Shown here: positions 1 to 9,281 of the stretch, piece after piece
Layout of the letters: every line of letters begins with the position of its first letter
How positions within the stretch are numbered: position 1 is the stretch's first letter
DNA from: Kalymmatonema hyalinum WJT4-NPBG1
Lineage (GTDB): Bacteria > Cyanobacteriota > Cyanobacteriia > Cyanobacteriales > Nostocaceae
Length of the DNA stretch: 64,000 nt
NCBI GenBank assembly: GCA_019359075.1
Contig: JAHHIB010000020.1
Span: forward strand, 20,270 to 84,269
Direction: 5' to 3'
Translations under genes and position numbers: made by a program
The notes under the pieces: generated by a model
What the model was told of the DNA's origin: nothing
The model's input: the letters and a program-made list of their open reading frames with translations, nothing else
The model's database searches: none

Positions 1-1
1 C

Positions 2-61
2 ATGGATCAATGTGTTGCTCAGGCTCTATCTGTTTACAAGCAAATCGCGATTAAGGCTTGA
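2..61 (+). CDS. possible 3' end of a gene entering from the left edge
   Basis: One frame is open from the window edge to a TGA at 59-61 and is followed at once by a hairpin with a short T-run, as expected for the end of a transcription unit. Only about 19 codons are visible (ending KQIAIKA), so no family can be named. It could equally be chance reading of intergenic DNA. Confidence 0.25.
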   Translation: MDQCVAQALSVYKQIAIKA

Positions 62-69
62 GTTGTAGA

Positions 70-88
70 GTGGGCAATGCCCACTTTT
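70..88 (+). terminator. short hairpin with T-run
   Basis: A perfect 6-bp stem (GTGGGC/GCCCAC) with a 3-nt loop is followed by TTTT. It would end a transcript coming from the left edge. The same GTGGGC-GCCCAC pattern is a common cyanobacterial intergenic palindrome, so it may be a repeat rather than a dedicated terminator. Confidence 0.45.
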
Positions 89-140
89 GTATGTGTCTTG
101 GCGGTTAATATAACGGTTCTCGTTTGAGGGCAATACAAAT

Positions 141-201
141 CTTGTGGGGTGGGATTGGTGCCCGTCCTATATCCGGGCGGGCGTTAATCCCATCCCACAA
201 G
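141..201. repeat. dispersed inverted-repeat element, copy 1
   Basis: Outer arms at 141-155 and 187-201 are complementary at 14 of 15 positions (CTTGTGGGGTGGGAT against ATCCCATCCCACAAG), with further GC-rich pairing inside. A related element lies at 48912-48973. The small reading frame across it is treated as an artefact. Confidence 0.6.
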
Positions 202-248
202 AATCTAGAACTGTATTCCATTCAATTGAGAACCGCTATAAAACGTAG

Positions 249-308
249 ACGCGCAGCGGCGTGCCGCAGGCTACCGCACGCCTTCGCATTCGCGCAGCGT
301 CTCCGACA
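249..308. repeat. GC-rich dispersed repeat
   Basis: A block rich in GCAGCG, GCCGCAGGC and CGCGCAGCGTCTCCGA, unlike the AT-rich surroundings. The core words GCGTCTCCG and GTGCCGCAGGC recur inside the hybrid kinase gene near 8866-8900 and in the palindromic element at 33.6 kb, so this is a member of a mobile or proliferating short-repeat family. Confidence 0.5.
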
Positions 309-360
309 GGAGAAGAACGCCAAGTAAAGAAAAAGAAAATATTAAAATTGAGTTTAAAGT

Positions 361-2589
361 ATGACTTCCTTCAACTCAACACTCGAAAATGATCGCTCAA
401 AACTTCCTCCTTTGGAAGTGTGGGCTGGTGTGGAGTGTACGGTTAATCGTGTGGGTGATGAGTATTTCGACCAGTTGGAACGCAACGGTCATGCAACGCG
501 CTTGGATGACCTAGACTTATTCGCCGAACTTGGGATAAAGGCGATCCGCTACCCGGTGCTGTGGGAGCGAACCGCACCCAACGGGTTGGAGAATGCAGAT
601 TGGTCGTGGGCGGATGAGCGACTAGGGCGATTGCGCGAACTTGGCATCAATCCGATTGTGGGATTAGTGCATCATGGTAGCGGACCGCGTCACACTAGCT
701 TGATAGATCCAGAATTTCCAGAGAAACTAGCTTTGTATGCCCGTGCAGTTGCTGAACGTTATCCTTGGGTAACGCATTACACACCCGTGAACGAGCCACT
801 GACAACGGCGCGTTTCAGTGGAATGTACGGGCACTGGTATCCTCACGGAACAGATGGGTTAACTTTCGGTCGTGCTTTGTTGGGAGAGTGTCGTGGGGTT
901 GCCCTTTCCATGCAGGCAATCCGAGAAGTCAACCCCAACGCCCAACTGGTGCAAACTGACGATTTGGGTAAGATTTACAGTACGCCAAAGCTGGCGTATC
1001 AAGCAGAATTTGAGAACGAGCGGCGCTGGTTGACCTTTGATTTATTGTGCGGTCGAATAACCCCGACTCATCCGATGTGGCGCTACCTGCACAAGTGTGG
1101 CATCAGTGAAGCTGAACTTGATTGGTTTGTAGAAAATCCCTGTCCGCCAGATATCATCGGGATTAACCACTACCTGACGAGCGATCGCTTTTTGGATGAG
1201 CGTATGGAACGCTATCCGACTAGCTCGCATGGGGGCAATGGGCGGCACGAGTACGCAGATATAGAGGCAGTGCGGGTTTGTGCTGAGGGTGCAGCAGGTC
1301 CGCGCAACTTGCTACTAGAAGCATGGGAACGCTATAAACTGCCAATTGCTATTACCGAAGCTCACCTCCACTGCACCCGCGAGGAGCAGCTGCGCTGGCT
1401 TTATGAGGTCTGGAGTGCGGCGCTTCAATTACGAGCTCAGGGTGTGGATGTCCGCGCTGTCACTGCTTGGTCGCTCCTGGGCACCTACGATTGGAATAGC
1501 TTAGTGACTCGCTGGGTCGGCTACTACGAGTCAGGCGTGTTTGACTTGCGTTCGTCACGTCCCAGACCGACAGCAATTGCCAAGATGATACGCGACCTAT
1601 CCGCTGGGCGCAAACCAGATCACCCACTACTTGATACACCCGGATGGTGGCATCGGCAAGAGCGGTTATTATACCCGGCGGTGAGTTGTTTAAAAGAAAG
1701 CAGTGGGCAGCCGGGAGTAGGGGGAGAAATGACTCCCTCATCTTCCCCATCTCCCCTAGCCATCGTGGGTGCGAGAGGAACCTTGGGAAGGGCTTTTGCG
1801 CGGTTGTGCGAAGTGCGGGGTATCTCGTACCGCCTGTTGACACGTCAAGAGATGGACATTGCTGATCCTGCCTCTGTTGATGCTGTTCTAGCTGAGTTGA
1901 AGCCGTGGGCGGTTGTGAACGCTGCGGGATACGTGCGGGTGGACGATGCGGAACGCGAACCCCATGTTTGTCTGCGGGTGAACGCTGAGGGACCAGCGAT
2001 TTTAGCTGCTGCTTGCGCTCAGCATAACGTGGGGCTACTGACTTTCTCGTCAGACCTGGTATTTGACGGTGCTGTGTTCAACCCTTATATAGAAAGTGAT
2101 ACCGTTGCCCCCCTGAATGTGTATGGGTGCAGCAAAGCTTTGGCAGAAAAGCTGGTATTGAAGGTTAATCCCGCATCGCTGATCATTCGCACCAGTGCAT
2201 TTTTCGGTCCTTGGGATGATTACAATTTCGTCACTATTGCCCTACGTCAACTCAGTGCTGGAAATTCTTTCGTCGCTGCCGAGGATGGGATTGTTTCGCC
2301 TACGTATGTGCCGGATCTTGTCCATACTAGTCTGGATTTGTTAATTGACGGCGAAAGTGGCTTGTGGCATTTGGCTAACAAAGGTGCGATCACATGGGCT
2401 GATTTGGCACGGCTAGCGGCGAAAACAGCAGGCTTTAATCCTAGCAATGTGATTGCCCTGCCAACGCGAGAACTTGGTTTAACCGCTAAGCGCCCGACTT
2501 ACAGCGTTCTTGGTACCAATAGGGGTGAGTTAATGTCATCTCTTGACAGTGCGATGTCTCGCTATTTTGATGAGTGTCAACGATTTTAG
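361..2589 (+). CDS. GH1-like glycosidase fused to RmlD-type sugar-nucleotide reductase
   Basis: Two domains in one 742-residue protein. Residues about 15-435 resemble glycoside hydrolase family 1: the acid/base candidate is Glu145 in TPVNEPL and the nucleophile candidate is Glu333 in ITEAHLHC. Residues about 466-742 resemble dTDP-4-dehydrorhamnose reductase (RmlD, SDR fold), with a nucleotide loop GARGTLG near 470, SSDLVF, and a YGCSKALAEK segment carrying the Tyr-x3-Lys pair. No signal peptide is visible, so it is probably cytoplasmic. The Ser/Pro/Gly-rich linker (about 445-465) coincides with a low-complexity G-rich/C-rich repeat in the DNA. galE follows 141 bp downstream on the same strand, which suggests sugar-nucleotide or deoxyhexose metabolism. 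Family assignment is firm; the substrate is unknown. Confidence 0.85.
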   Translation: MTSFNSTLENDRSKLPPLEVWAGVECTVNRVGDEYFDQLERNGHATRLDDLDLFAELGIKAIRYPVLWERTAPNGLENADWSWADERLGRLRELGINPIVGLVHHGSGPRHTSLIDPEFPEKLALYARAVAERYPWVTHYTPVNEPLTTARFSGMYGHWYPHGTDGLTFGRALLGECRGVALSMQAIREVNPNAQLVQTDDLGKIYSTPKLAYQAEFENERRWLTFDLLCGRITPTHPMWRYLHKCGISEAELDWFVENPCPPDIIGINHYLTSDRFLDERMERYPTSSHGGNGRHEYADIEAVRVCAEGAAGPRNLLLEAWERYKLPIAITEAHLHCTREEQLRWLYEVWSAALQLRAQGVDVRAVTAWSLLGTYDWNSLVTRWVGYYESGVFDLRSSRPRPTAIAKMIRDLSAGRKPDHPLLDTPGWWHRQERLLYPAVSCLKESSGQPGVGGEMTPSSSPSPLAIVGARGTLGRAFARLCEVRGISYRLLTRQEMDIADPASVDAVLAELKPWAVVNAAGYVRVDDAEREPHVCLRVNAEGPAILAAACAQHNVGLLTFSSDLVFDGAVFNPYIESDTVAPLNVYGCSKALAEKLVLKVNPASLIIRTSAFFGPWDDYNFVTIALRQLSAGNSFVAAEDGIVSPTYVPDLVHTSLDLLIDGESGLWHLANKGAITWADLARLAAKTAGFNPSNVIALPTRELGLTAKRPTYSVLGTNRGELMSSLDSAMSRYFDECQRF

Positions 2590-2730
2590 ATTTTTGTCAT
2601 TTGTCAATCATTTCTAACTCTATACGGGCGTTGCTTTCGACCAGAAATATTTTTGCTTCGTGGCTTCGCCCCTACCTAATTCATTGTTGAATCCAAAATA
2701 TAAAATCTAAAACCTAAAATTAGTACAGTT

Positions 2731-3717
2731 ATGACAACTATTTTAGTTACAGGTGGAGCAGGATATATTGGCTCCCATGCTGTATTAGCTCTAAAAAACG
2801 CAGGTTATGAAGTCGTTGTTCTTGATAATTTGTCCAATGGGCATCGAGAACTTGTAGAACAGGTTTTGCAGGTAAAGTTGATTGTTGGTGATACGAGCGA
2901 TCGCCCTCTTTTAGATAACATATTTACAACCCACAATATAACTGCGGTGATGCATTTTGCTGCCTACATTGCCGTAGGTGAATCTGTCACTGACCCAGCC
3001 AAATATTACCACAACAACGTCGCAGGCACCCTGACGCTTTTAGAAGCAATGCTTGCTGCTTCCATCAACAAGTTTATCTTTTCTTCTACTTGCGCTCTTT
3101 ATGGTGTGCCCAAGTTTGTGCCGCTGACTGAAGACCATCCTCAAGACCCTATCAGTCCCTATGCAACTACCAAATGGATGGTAGAGCGAATCTTGTCTGA
3201 TTTTGATACAGCTTATAATCTCAAGTCTGTCCGTTTCCGCTACTTTAACGCCGCAGGTGCTGACCCAACTGGGTTGTTAGGTGAAGACCACGAACCAGAA
3301 ACTCACCTCATACCACTAGTGCTTATGGCTGCTTTGGGTAAGCGCGAATCCATTTTGATTTTCGGTACTGATTACCCTACGACTGACGGTACTTGTATTC
3401 GAGATTACATTCACGTAACAGACTTGGCACAAGCACATGTTCTGGGTTTGGAGTATCTCCTGAAAGGAGGAGATAGCGAAGTCTTTAATCTAGGGAATGG
3501 CAGTGGGTTTTCAGTCAGAGAAGTCATCGAAAGCGCAAAGGAAGTCACGGGAGCTGAAATCAAAATAGAGGAGCGCGACAGAAGACCAGGCGACCCGCCT
3601 ATTTTAGTCGGCAGCAGCGACAAAGCAAGTAAAGTTTTGGGTTGGCGTCCCCAATACCCAAACATTAAGGACATCCTCACCCACGCTTGGCAGTGGCATC
3701 AGCGACGGCACGGGTAG
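2731..3717 (+). CDS. galE: UDP-glucose 4-epimerase
   Basis: Interconverts UDP-galactose and UDP-glucose in the Leloir pathway and supplies UDP-galactose to glycosyltransferases. The 328-residue length is normal. It begins with the NAD-binding loop GGAGYIGSH, has SSTCALYG carrying the active-site Ser region, the catalytic Tyr-x3-Lys in YATTKWMVE, and the RYFNAAGADP motif typical of bacterial GalE. It lies downstream of the GH1-RmlD fusion and converges on the hybrid kinase gene with only 22 bp between the stops. galK lies on the other side of that kinase, and galT is at 33.7 kb. Confidence 0.95.
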   Translation: MTTILVTGGAGYIGSHAVLALKNAGYEVVVLDNLSNGHRELVEQVLQVKLIVGDTSDRPLLDNIFTTHNITAVMHFAAYIAVGESVTDPAKYYHNNVAGTLTLLEAMLAASINKFIFSSTCALYGVPKFVPLTEDHPQDPISPYATTKWMVERILSDFDTAYNLKSVRFRYFNAAGADPTGLLGEDHEPETHLIPLVLMAALGKRESILIFGTDYPTTDGTCIRDYIHVTDLAQAHVLGLEYLLKGGDSEVFNLGNGSGFSVREVIESAKEVTGAEIKIEERDRRPGDPPILVGSSDKASKVLGWRPQYPNIKDILTHAWQWHQRRHG

Positions 3718-3739
3718 TCTACACTTTAGACAGTTTTGC

Positions 3740-6700
3740 CTAGCGTAGCGACATATCGGCAAGGTTGGCGACGGCTGCAACTAACGCGGCTGGCTCCACT
3801 GGCTTGGCAATATGCTGTTGAAATCCTGCGGCAATTGCCTGTTGGTAATCAACTTCACCCGCGTAAGCCGTTAGGGCGATCGCTGGAATTTGCCCTCCCA
3901 GTTCTGGTGGCATTGCTCTGATTTGACGCATCAGCATATAGCCGTTTATTTCAGGCATTCCGATGTCGCTTAACAGCACATTTGGTTTAAACTGAGTGAG
4001 GGCTTGTAGTGCTTCAGTTGCCGATGCTACCTGTGTCACTTCTGCTCCAGACTGCTCTAAAATGAAAGCAATCAACTCTCGTGTATCAACTTCATCATCC
4101 ACAACGAGAACTTTCAGCCCATTTAAATCGGGAAACTCATCAGACTGTCTATCACTCTGTTGCTCATGTAGATGAATCTTCATCAGCGGCAGCGTGACTG
4201 TAAAGGTTGCTCCCTGTCCTTCACCCAAACTTTCTGCCTTAACCGTACCACCGTGTAGCTCTACGATGTGGCGGACAATCGCTAAACCTAACCCCAGTCC
4301 ACCGAATTTCCTGGTCGTTGTGGCGTCAGCTTGTCGGAAGTACTCAAACACATGCGGTAGAAACTCAAGAGCAATTCCCTTACCTGTATCGCGCACTTGA
4401 AGCTGAGCCACAGAACCAAGCGACTCTAAACGGATTTCTACTTGTCGACCTTCTGGTGTAAACTTAATAGCGTTGGAAAGCAAATTCCAGATGACTTGCT
4501 GTAAGCGAGCTGAATCGCCTGAAACTTGTCCTATGTTCTCCTCAAACACGGTCACTAGCTGAATCGATTTGGCTTGGGCAGCTAACTGCACAGTTTCTAT
4601 TGCTGCTGCGATCGTAGATGCCAAATCAACTGCACCAAGCTTCAGGGTGAGTTTGCCTTGTAGGATGCGAGAAACATCCAGCAAATCTTCGATCAGTTCG
4701 GTCTGGAGTTTGGCGTTCCGCTCAATGGTTTCTAAGGCGCGAGCAGTAGTTGCTTCATCATGCTTTCTAGCTCGTAGTAACTTCGACCATCCGAGTATGG
4801 GGTTGAGCGGCGTGCGAAGTTCGTGGGAGAGGACTGCCAAGAATTCATCTTTGATGCGGTTAGCTTGAATCAATTGCTCTGTTTGCCGCTGGAGAGCTTG
4901 TTCTGCAAGGTGGCGTTCACGAAGTGCGCGTTCTCGTTCGGTGATGTCAACCGCAACTCCTCCTACCAGGCATTGCCCAGACACATCCGCAATCGGAAAC
5001 TTGTACACCAGAAAATCGCCGAGCGTGCCATCTGTGCGAGGGGCATGCTCAATCGCCTCAACGACTTGCTTTGTCTGGGCAACCATTCTAATGTTATCAA
5101 GGAATTGCTGAGCGATTTCAGTCGGATATAGCTCGAAGATACTTTTGCCGATCGCATCGTCTGTTGGTAGCTTGAATATGCGATAATAAGTTTGACTGAG
5201 GTAAATGACACGCCCGTCTGCATCTGTCATCCATGATGCGGCTGGACTGTTATTCATAAAAGCTTGAAATCGCTCTTCACTGTGGCGTAGCGCTTCAAGA
5301 GCCTGCTTGCGCTCGCTAATGTCGAGAATGAATGCGACCGCCTTGTGCCGAGACTCGCCTACCAAAGAGTAGCCAATCACCACCGGGACACGAGAACCAT
5401 CCTTGCGAATGTATTCCTTCTCATAAGCTGTACACGCTCCCTTTTCCATTGCTTCGGCAATAGCCAGTTCATCTAGATAAAGGTGCTCAGGTGGCGTGAT
5501 ATCAATCCAGCGTAGTCTGCCTGCTTCGATATCCTCTTGCGTGTAGCCCACAATTCTCAAGAACTCGTCATTGGCTTCACTGATACCACCGTCCACATCA
5601 CTAAAGACAATGCCAACCACATTTGCTTCGACGAAACTTCTAAGCCGCTCTTCACTGGCTTGAACCGCTGCTTCTGCCTGCTTGCGCTCAGTGATATTCA
5701 TTATGCTCACCAAGACGCTGTGAAATTTTGCGGTTGGCGGCGGAAAGGTCATCGTAAAAAGGACGTTGAGGCGTTCTCCGTTTATAGTTTGCAGAATGGT
5801 TTCAGATTCAAAGTAAGTTTCGCAGTTAGCAAGCGCCAGGAGTTGTTCAACGAACACCTCTAGGGTTTCCGGTACAAAGACTTGGTCAAGTGAAGCCAAG
5901 AGTTCATTTTTGTTTTGAGCGCCAAACATCCGCACCGCCGTGTCATTCACGTTGACAATTCTTACCATGTCAACTGCCTGTTGAAGGAACTCAGGGTGTT
6001 CCGCGAAATAGGCGCGAAAATTTTGGACTCCTTGCGCTTTTAAATGAGCGATCGCTTCTTGCACAAGAGAAAAATCTTCTTCCCAAATCGCCACGCCTGC
6101 GGCTTCAAAGATATAGCGGTATTTTCTCTCCTGTTCTTGGAGCGCCTCCTCCGCCTGCTTGCGTTCGCTAATATCCCGAAAATAAACGGCAAGACCATCT
6201 GGCGAAGGATAGGCGTGCACTTCCAGCCACTTACCTATCGGCTGACCAAATTCTTCAAAGACAACGGCAACCTGCTCAGTAACAGCACGGTGAAATTCTT
6301 GATACGACAGACTTCCGACTGTCTCTGGAAACACCTCCTCCCACACCTGCTTGCCGAGCAGTTCTTCACGGGTTTTGTGTAAAAGCCGCGTGGCTTGCTG
6401 ATTGACATAGGTGTAGCGCCACTGGTGGTCGAAAGCCACAAAGGCATCAGTGATGCTTTCAAGAATGTTGCTGATTTGGTCACGGGTTGCCTCAGCGGCA
6501 CGTTGTGCCGTTTCGCTAACAGCACGTAATTCCTGCTCTCGCCGCGTTGCTTCCTGACGCAATCGAGCCATCTCTAAGTTAGCATTCACACGAGCCAGGA
6601 GTTCACGGGCAGAAAAGGGCTTAACCAAATAGTCGTCTGCCCCAGCTTCCAAACCTTCAATGCGGGACTCTTCCCCAGCACGCGCAGAAAGCAGAATGAT

Positions 6701-8983
6701 GGGGATTTCTCTCGTGTGCGGATCAGCCCTCAACTCGCGAAGCAACTCAAAGCCATCCATCCCTGGCATCATGACATCACTGAGGATCAGATCTGGAAGC
6801 AGCGCACGAGCAGCAGCGAACGCCTCAGCGCCATTTGCTACCGTCTCCACGTCATACCGTTGGCACAACAGGCGTTTCACGTAGTCGCGCATATCGGCAT
6901 TGTCGTCAGCTAGGAGAATGCGAGCTTTCTGTGGTGGGGTGCTGGGGTGAATTCTCCCTCTCTCCCCATCTCCCCTGCTCCCCATCTCCCCGTTCGGCTG
7001 ACGCTCACGGCGGAAGCCTGCTCCCCATCTCCCCGTTCGGCTGACGCTCACGGCAAAAGCCTGCTCCCCATCTCCCCTGCTCCCCTGCTCCCCCTCCTCT
7101 TGGCGTAGCCAACGTAATGCTTCCTCGACATACGGGGCAGCGCCCACTGCTGTAGATGCTAGTGAACGGGTTGCGCGGATGCGTTCACTCGGCAGATGGG
7201 CACTTCCTGTGGGAATCAACACCGTAAAGCAGGTTCCCTGATTCACAATGCTGCTAACTTGGATCGTGCCACCGTGCAGCTTTACCAACTCTTGGACTAA
7301 CGATAGCCCAATGCCCGAACCTTCATGAGTGCGTCCTTGCCTTCCTTTGACGCGATAGAACCGCTCGAACACATGGGGTAGCTCATCACCGGGGATACCT
7401 ATGCCTGTATCCCGCACGTCTAACTCAACGTGATCGTCGCAATAACGGAGCGTTACTGCAATTTCCCCCTCAAAGGTGAACTTAAAGGCATTGGAAAGCA
7501 GGTTAAGCACAATCTTTTCCCACATTTCCTGGTCTACGTACACAAATTCTGGCAAAGGTGGACAGTTAACCAAAAGCCTTAGCCCTGCTCGTTCGATTCC
7601 GGAGCGAAATACACTCGCTAGCTCCGCCGTCAGCATCGCTAAGTCTGTTGGTTCGTAAACTGCCTGCACCCGCCCTGCTTCGATGCGGGAGAAGTCCAGC
7701 AGGCTATTAACCAGCTTCAGCAAGCGTAACCCATTACGCTGCACCATTTCTAACTCCTCACGCTCCTGCTTGGGAAGAACGCTTGAGGGATTGGTTAACA
7801 CGTCCTCAAGAGGACCCAGCATCAAAGTCAGCGGCGTACGTAACTCATGGCTGATGTTACTGAAAAAGGTAGTTTTAGCGCGGTCTAGTTCTGCTAGCGC
7901 CTCTGCACGTTTGCGTTCTGCTTCGTAAGCATCAGCATTAGCGATCGCAGTCGCAACATTACTGGCAATTAAATCAAAGAACCCCCGGTAGTCGTCATCA
8001 AATGAACGCCGAGGACTTATTCCGGCAACCAGGAATCCAGCTAACTGCTGCTTATGTCCCGATTGAGCAATAGGCATGACCAAGGCGGCGTTTGGCGGTT
8101 CCTTCCCGGTTGCTCCAAACAGTGTTCCCAACCGAGTTACTAAATCATCCACCACCTCAGCTTGCCCCGTACGCCTAACTCGTGCCAGATGCCAGCAGTC
8201 TGTCTCTTGGGTCAAATCAATCTGCTCAAGGCTTGCGGGTGTGCCTGGTTCAATCCCCATCGTTCCTACAAGACGTGCTTGTTTTCCGTCCGCCTCAACT
8301 AAGTACAATAGAGCAAAGGGAATACAGCCGGGATTGTGGTATAAGGTTTGCGTGGCAATGTGACAAGCTTCCTTGACCGTCTTTGCCTGTGCGGTGTTGC
8401 TGGCAAGTTCACGCAACGTTCGCAGCCGACGCTCCCCAATGATCCGTTCTGTTGTTTCGATCGCAGCACAGAAAACTCCGCCAACTCCACCGCTCTCGTC
8501 TTGTATCGGACTGTAGGAAAAGGTGAAGTAGGTTTCTTCCAGATAGCCGTAGCGGTCGATCATCAGCAGCAGATTATCTGACCAGGTAGGTTGACCTGTG
8601 GTGAGGACGCTATCAGCTAACGGACCAATGACATCCCAAACTTCTGCCCAGCACTGCTTGGCAGACTGTCCCAGAAATTGGGGATGCTTGCTAGCACCGA
8701 GAATTGGGCGGTAGGCATCGTTGTAGAGGTTAGCATACTCGCTTCCCCACCAGATGAACATCGGGTAGCGGGAGTTGAGAATAATGCTAACAGCAGTTTT
8801 CAAGCTCTGTGCCCATTCCGATACTGGACCCAAAAGCGTTTGCGACCAGTGGAGCGATCGCTCAGCGTCTCCGTTCGGCAAAGCCGTGCCGCAGGCATAG
8901 GAGTTTCGCATCAGCGCTCCCATTTCTCCACCGCCTGCAAAGATATCCTCAGGGACAGTCGCCTTCACTGGATCACTCACCAT
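3740..8983 (-). CDS. multidomain hybrid sensor histidine kinase
   Basis: A 1747-residue cytoplasmic signalling protein with two complete kinase modules. Order: PAS-like sensor (about 50-180), GAF (185-355), HisKA with His379 in SNISHELRTPL, HATPase (about 480-595, N box NLLSNAFKF, G box DTGIGI), repeat-rich linker (about 630-686), receiver with Asp736 in LILSDVMMPG, four PAS domains (about 860-1320), a second HisKA (AVLSHELRTPL) and HATPase, and a C-terminal receiver with Asp in VLLSDIGMP. No membrane segment is seen. The start overlaps the stop of a 60-residue ORF by 7 bases, so translation is probably coupled. Two stretches look like in-frame repeat insertions: residues about 27-43, and the linker, where a 43-bp unit is duplicated. 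The signal and output are unknown. Confidence 0.93.
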   Translation of the reverse strand: MVSDPVKATVPEDIFAGGGEMGALMRNSYACGTALPNGDAERSLHWSQTLLGPVSEWAQSLKTAVSIILNSRYPMFIWWGSEYANLYNDAYRPILGASKHPQFLGQSAKQCWAEVWDVIGPLADSVLTTGQPTWSDNLLLMIDRYGYLEETYFTFSYSPIQDESGGVGGVFCAAIETTERIIGERRLRTLRELASNTAQAKTVKEACHIATQTLYHNPGCIPFALLYLVEADGKQARLVGTMGIEPGTPASLEQIDLTQETDCWHLARVRRTGQAEVVDDLVTRLGTLFGATGKEPPNAALVMPIAQSGHKQQLAGFLVAGISPRRSFDDDYRGFFDLIASNVATAIANADAYEAERKRAEALAELDRAKTTFFSNISHELRTPLTLMLGPLEDVLTNPSSVLPKQEREELEMVQRNGLRLLKLVNSLLDFSRIEAGRVQAVYEPTDLAMLTAELASVFRSGIERAGLRLLVNCPPLPEFVYVDQEMWEKIVLNLLSNAFKFTFEGEIAVTLRYCDDHVELDVRDTGIGIPGDELPHVFERFYRVKGRQGRTHEGSGIGLSLVQELVKLHGGTIQVSSIVNQGTCFTVLIPTGSAHLPSERIRATRSLASTAVGAAPYVEEALRWLRQEEGEQGSRGDGEQAFAVSVSRTGRWGAGFRRERQPNGEMGSRGDGERGRIHPSTPPQKARILLADDNADMRDYVKRLLCQRYDVETVANGAEAFAAARALLPDLILSDVMMPGMDGFELLRELRADPHTREIPIILLSARAGEESRIEGLEAGADDYLVKPFSARELLARVNANLEMARLRQEATRREQELRAVSETAQRAAEATRDQISNILESITDAFVAFDHQWRYTYVNQQATRLLHKTREELLGKQVWEEVFPETVGSLSYQEFHRAVTEQVAVVFEEFGQPIGKWLEVHAYPSPDGLAVYFRDISERKQAEEALQEQERKYRYIFEAAGVAIWEEDFSLVQEAIAHLKAQGVQNFRAYFAEHPEFLQQAVDMVRIVNVNDTAVRMFGAQNKNELLASLDQVFVPETLEVFVEQLLALANCETYFESETILQTINGERLNVLFTMTFPPPTAKFHSVLVSIMNITERKQAEAAVQASEERLRSFVEANVVGIVFSDVDGGISEANDEFLRIVGYTQEDIEAGRLRWIDITPPEHLYLDELAIAEAMEKGACTAYEKEYIRKDGSRVPVVIGYSLVGESRHKAVAFILDISERKQALEALRHSEERFQAFMNNSPAASWMTDADGRVIYLSQTYYRIFKLPTDDAIGKSIFELYPTEIAQQFLDNIRMVAQTKQVVEAIEHAPRTDGTLGDFLVYKFPIADVSGQCLVGGVAVDITERERALRERHLAEQALQRQTEQLIQANRIKDEFLAVLSHELRTPLNPILGWSKLLRARKHDEATTARALETIERNAKLQTELIEDLLDVSRILQGKLTLKLGAVDLASTIAAAIETVQLAAQAKSIQLVTVFEENIGQVSGDSARLQQVIWNLLSNAIKFTPEGRQVEIRLESLGSVAQLQVRDTGKGIALEFLPHVFEYFRQADATTTRKFGGLGLGLAIVRHIVELHGGTVKAESLGEGQGATFTVTLPLMKIHLHEQQSDRQSDEFPDLNGLKVLVVDDEVDTRELIAFILEQSGAEVTQVASATEALQALTQFKPNVLLSDIGMPEINGYMLMRQIRAMPPELGGQIPAIALTAYAGEVDYQQAIAAGFQQHIAKPVEPAALVAAVANLADMSLR
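6978..7063. repeat. 43-bp tandem direct repeat inside a kinase gene
   Basis: Two adjacent 43-bp units, 6978-7020 and 7021-7063, differ at only two positions (CGGCGGAAG against CGGCAAAAG). They are embedded in C-rich low-complexity sequence (CTCCCCATCTCCCC) that also occurs next to galK at about 9836-9855. Because 43 is not a multiple of 3, the two copies are read in different frames, yet the kinase gene stays open. Confidence 0.9.
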
Positions 8984-9159
8984 TTCTGCTCCGCTTCAGG
9001 AAAATATTTGGTAAGGAGGTCTTTGCCGCGTTCCCGTAGAGTTGGCTCCGGCGAATGCCAAAGTTCCCGAATCAGTTTGCTCACTTCTGGTTGCCTAAGC
9101 ACTGCTGTCTTCCTAGAGTTGAGTGTTGGAAAATGAAATTGCATCGGCTTAAGCAACAT
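8977..9159 (-). CDS. small hypothetical protein coupled to the hybrid kinase
   Basis: A 60-residue ORF whose last codons overlap the kinase start (ATGGTGA), an arrangement typical of translational coupling. The predicted protein is charged and mostly helical (KLIRELWHSPEPTLRERGKDLL), with no membrane segment, signal peptide or known motif. The overlap and protein-like composition argue that it is real; no family is recognised. It may be a small partner or upstream regulator of the kinase. Confidence 0.5.
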   Translation of the reverse strand: MLLKPMQFHFPTLNSRKTAVLRQPEVSKLIRELWHSPEPTLRERGKDLLTKYFPEAEQKW

Positions 9160-9281
9160 TTAACGCTGATTATCTAATATTTATAATATTTAATATATTC
9201 AATCCTCTAACAACTGGGTCAAGTACTTCTCTACCTTTTGATTTAATTTTTCATCCCTATTAAGTTATATAAGTTAATACT

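Noticed and set aside
124..327. 67-residue plus-strand frame before the GH1-RmlD gene
   Set aside because: It runs through two intergenic repeats and has repeat-derived composition (Arg/Ala-rich, AACRRLPHAFAFAQRL) with no ribosome site.
1460..1843. 127-residue minus-strand frame
   Set aside because: Lies wholly inside the well-supported GH1-RmlD gene and shows no family pattern.
8678..9136. 152-residue plus-strand frame
   Set aside because: Antisense to the kinase N-terminus and the 60-residue ORF; no protein-like motif.
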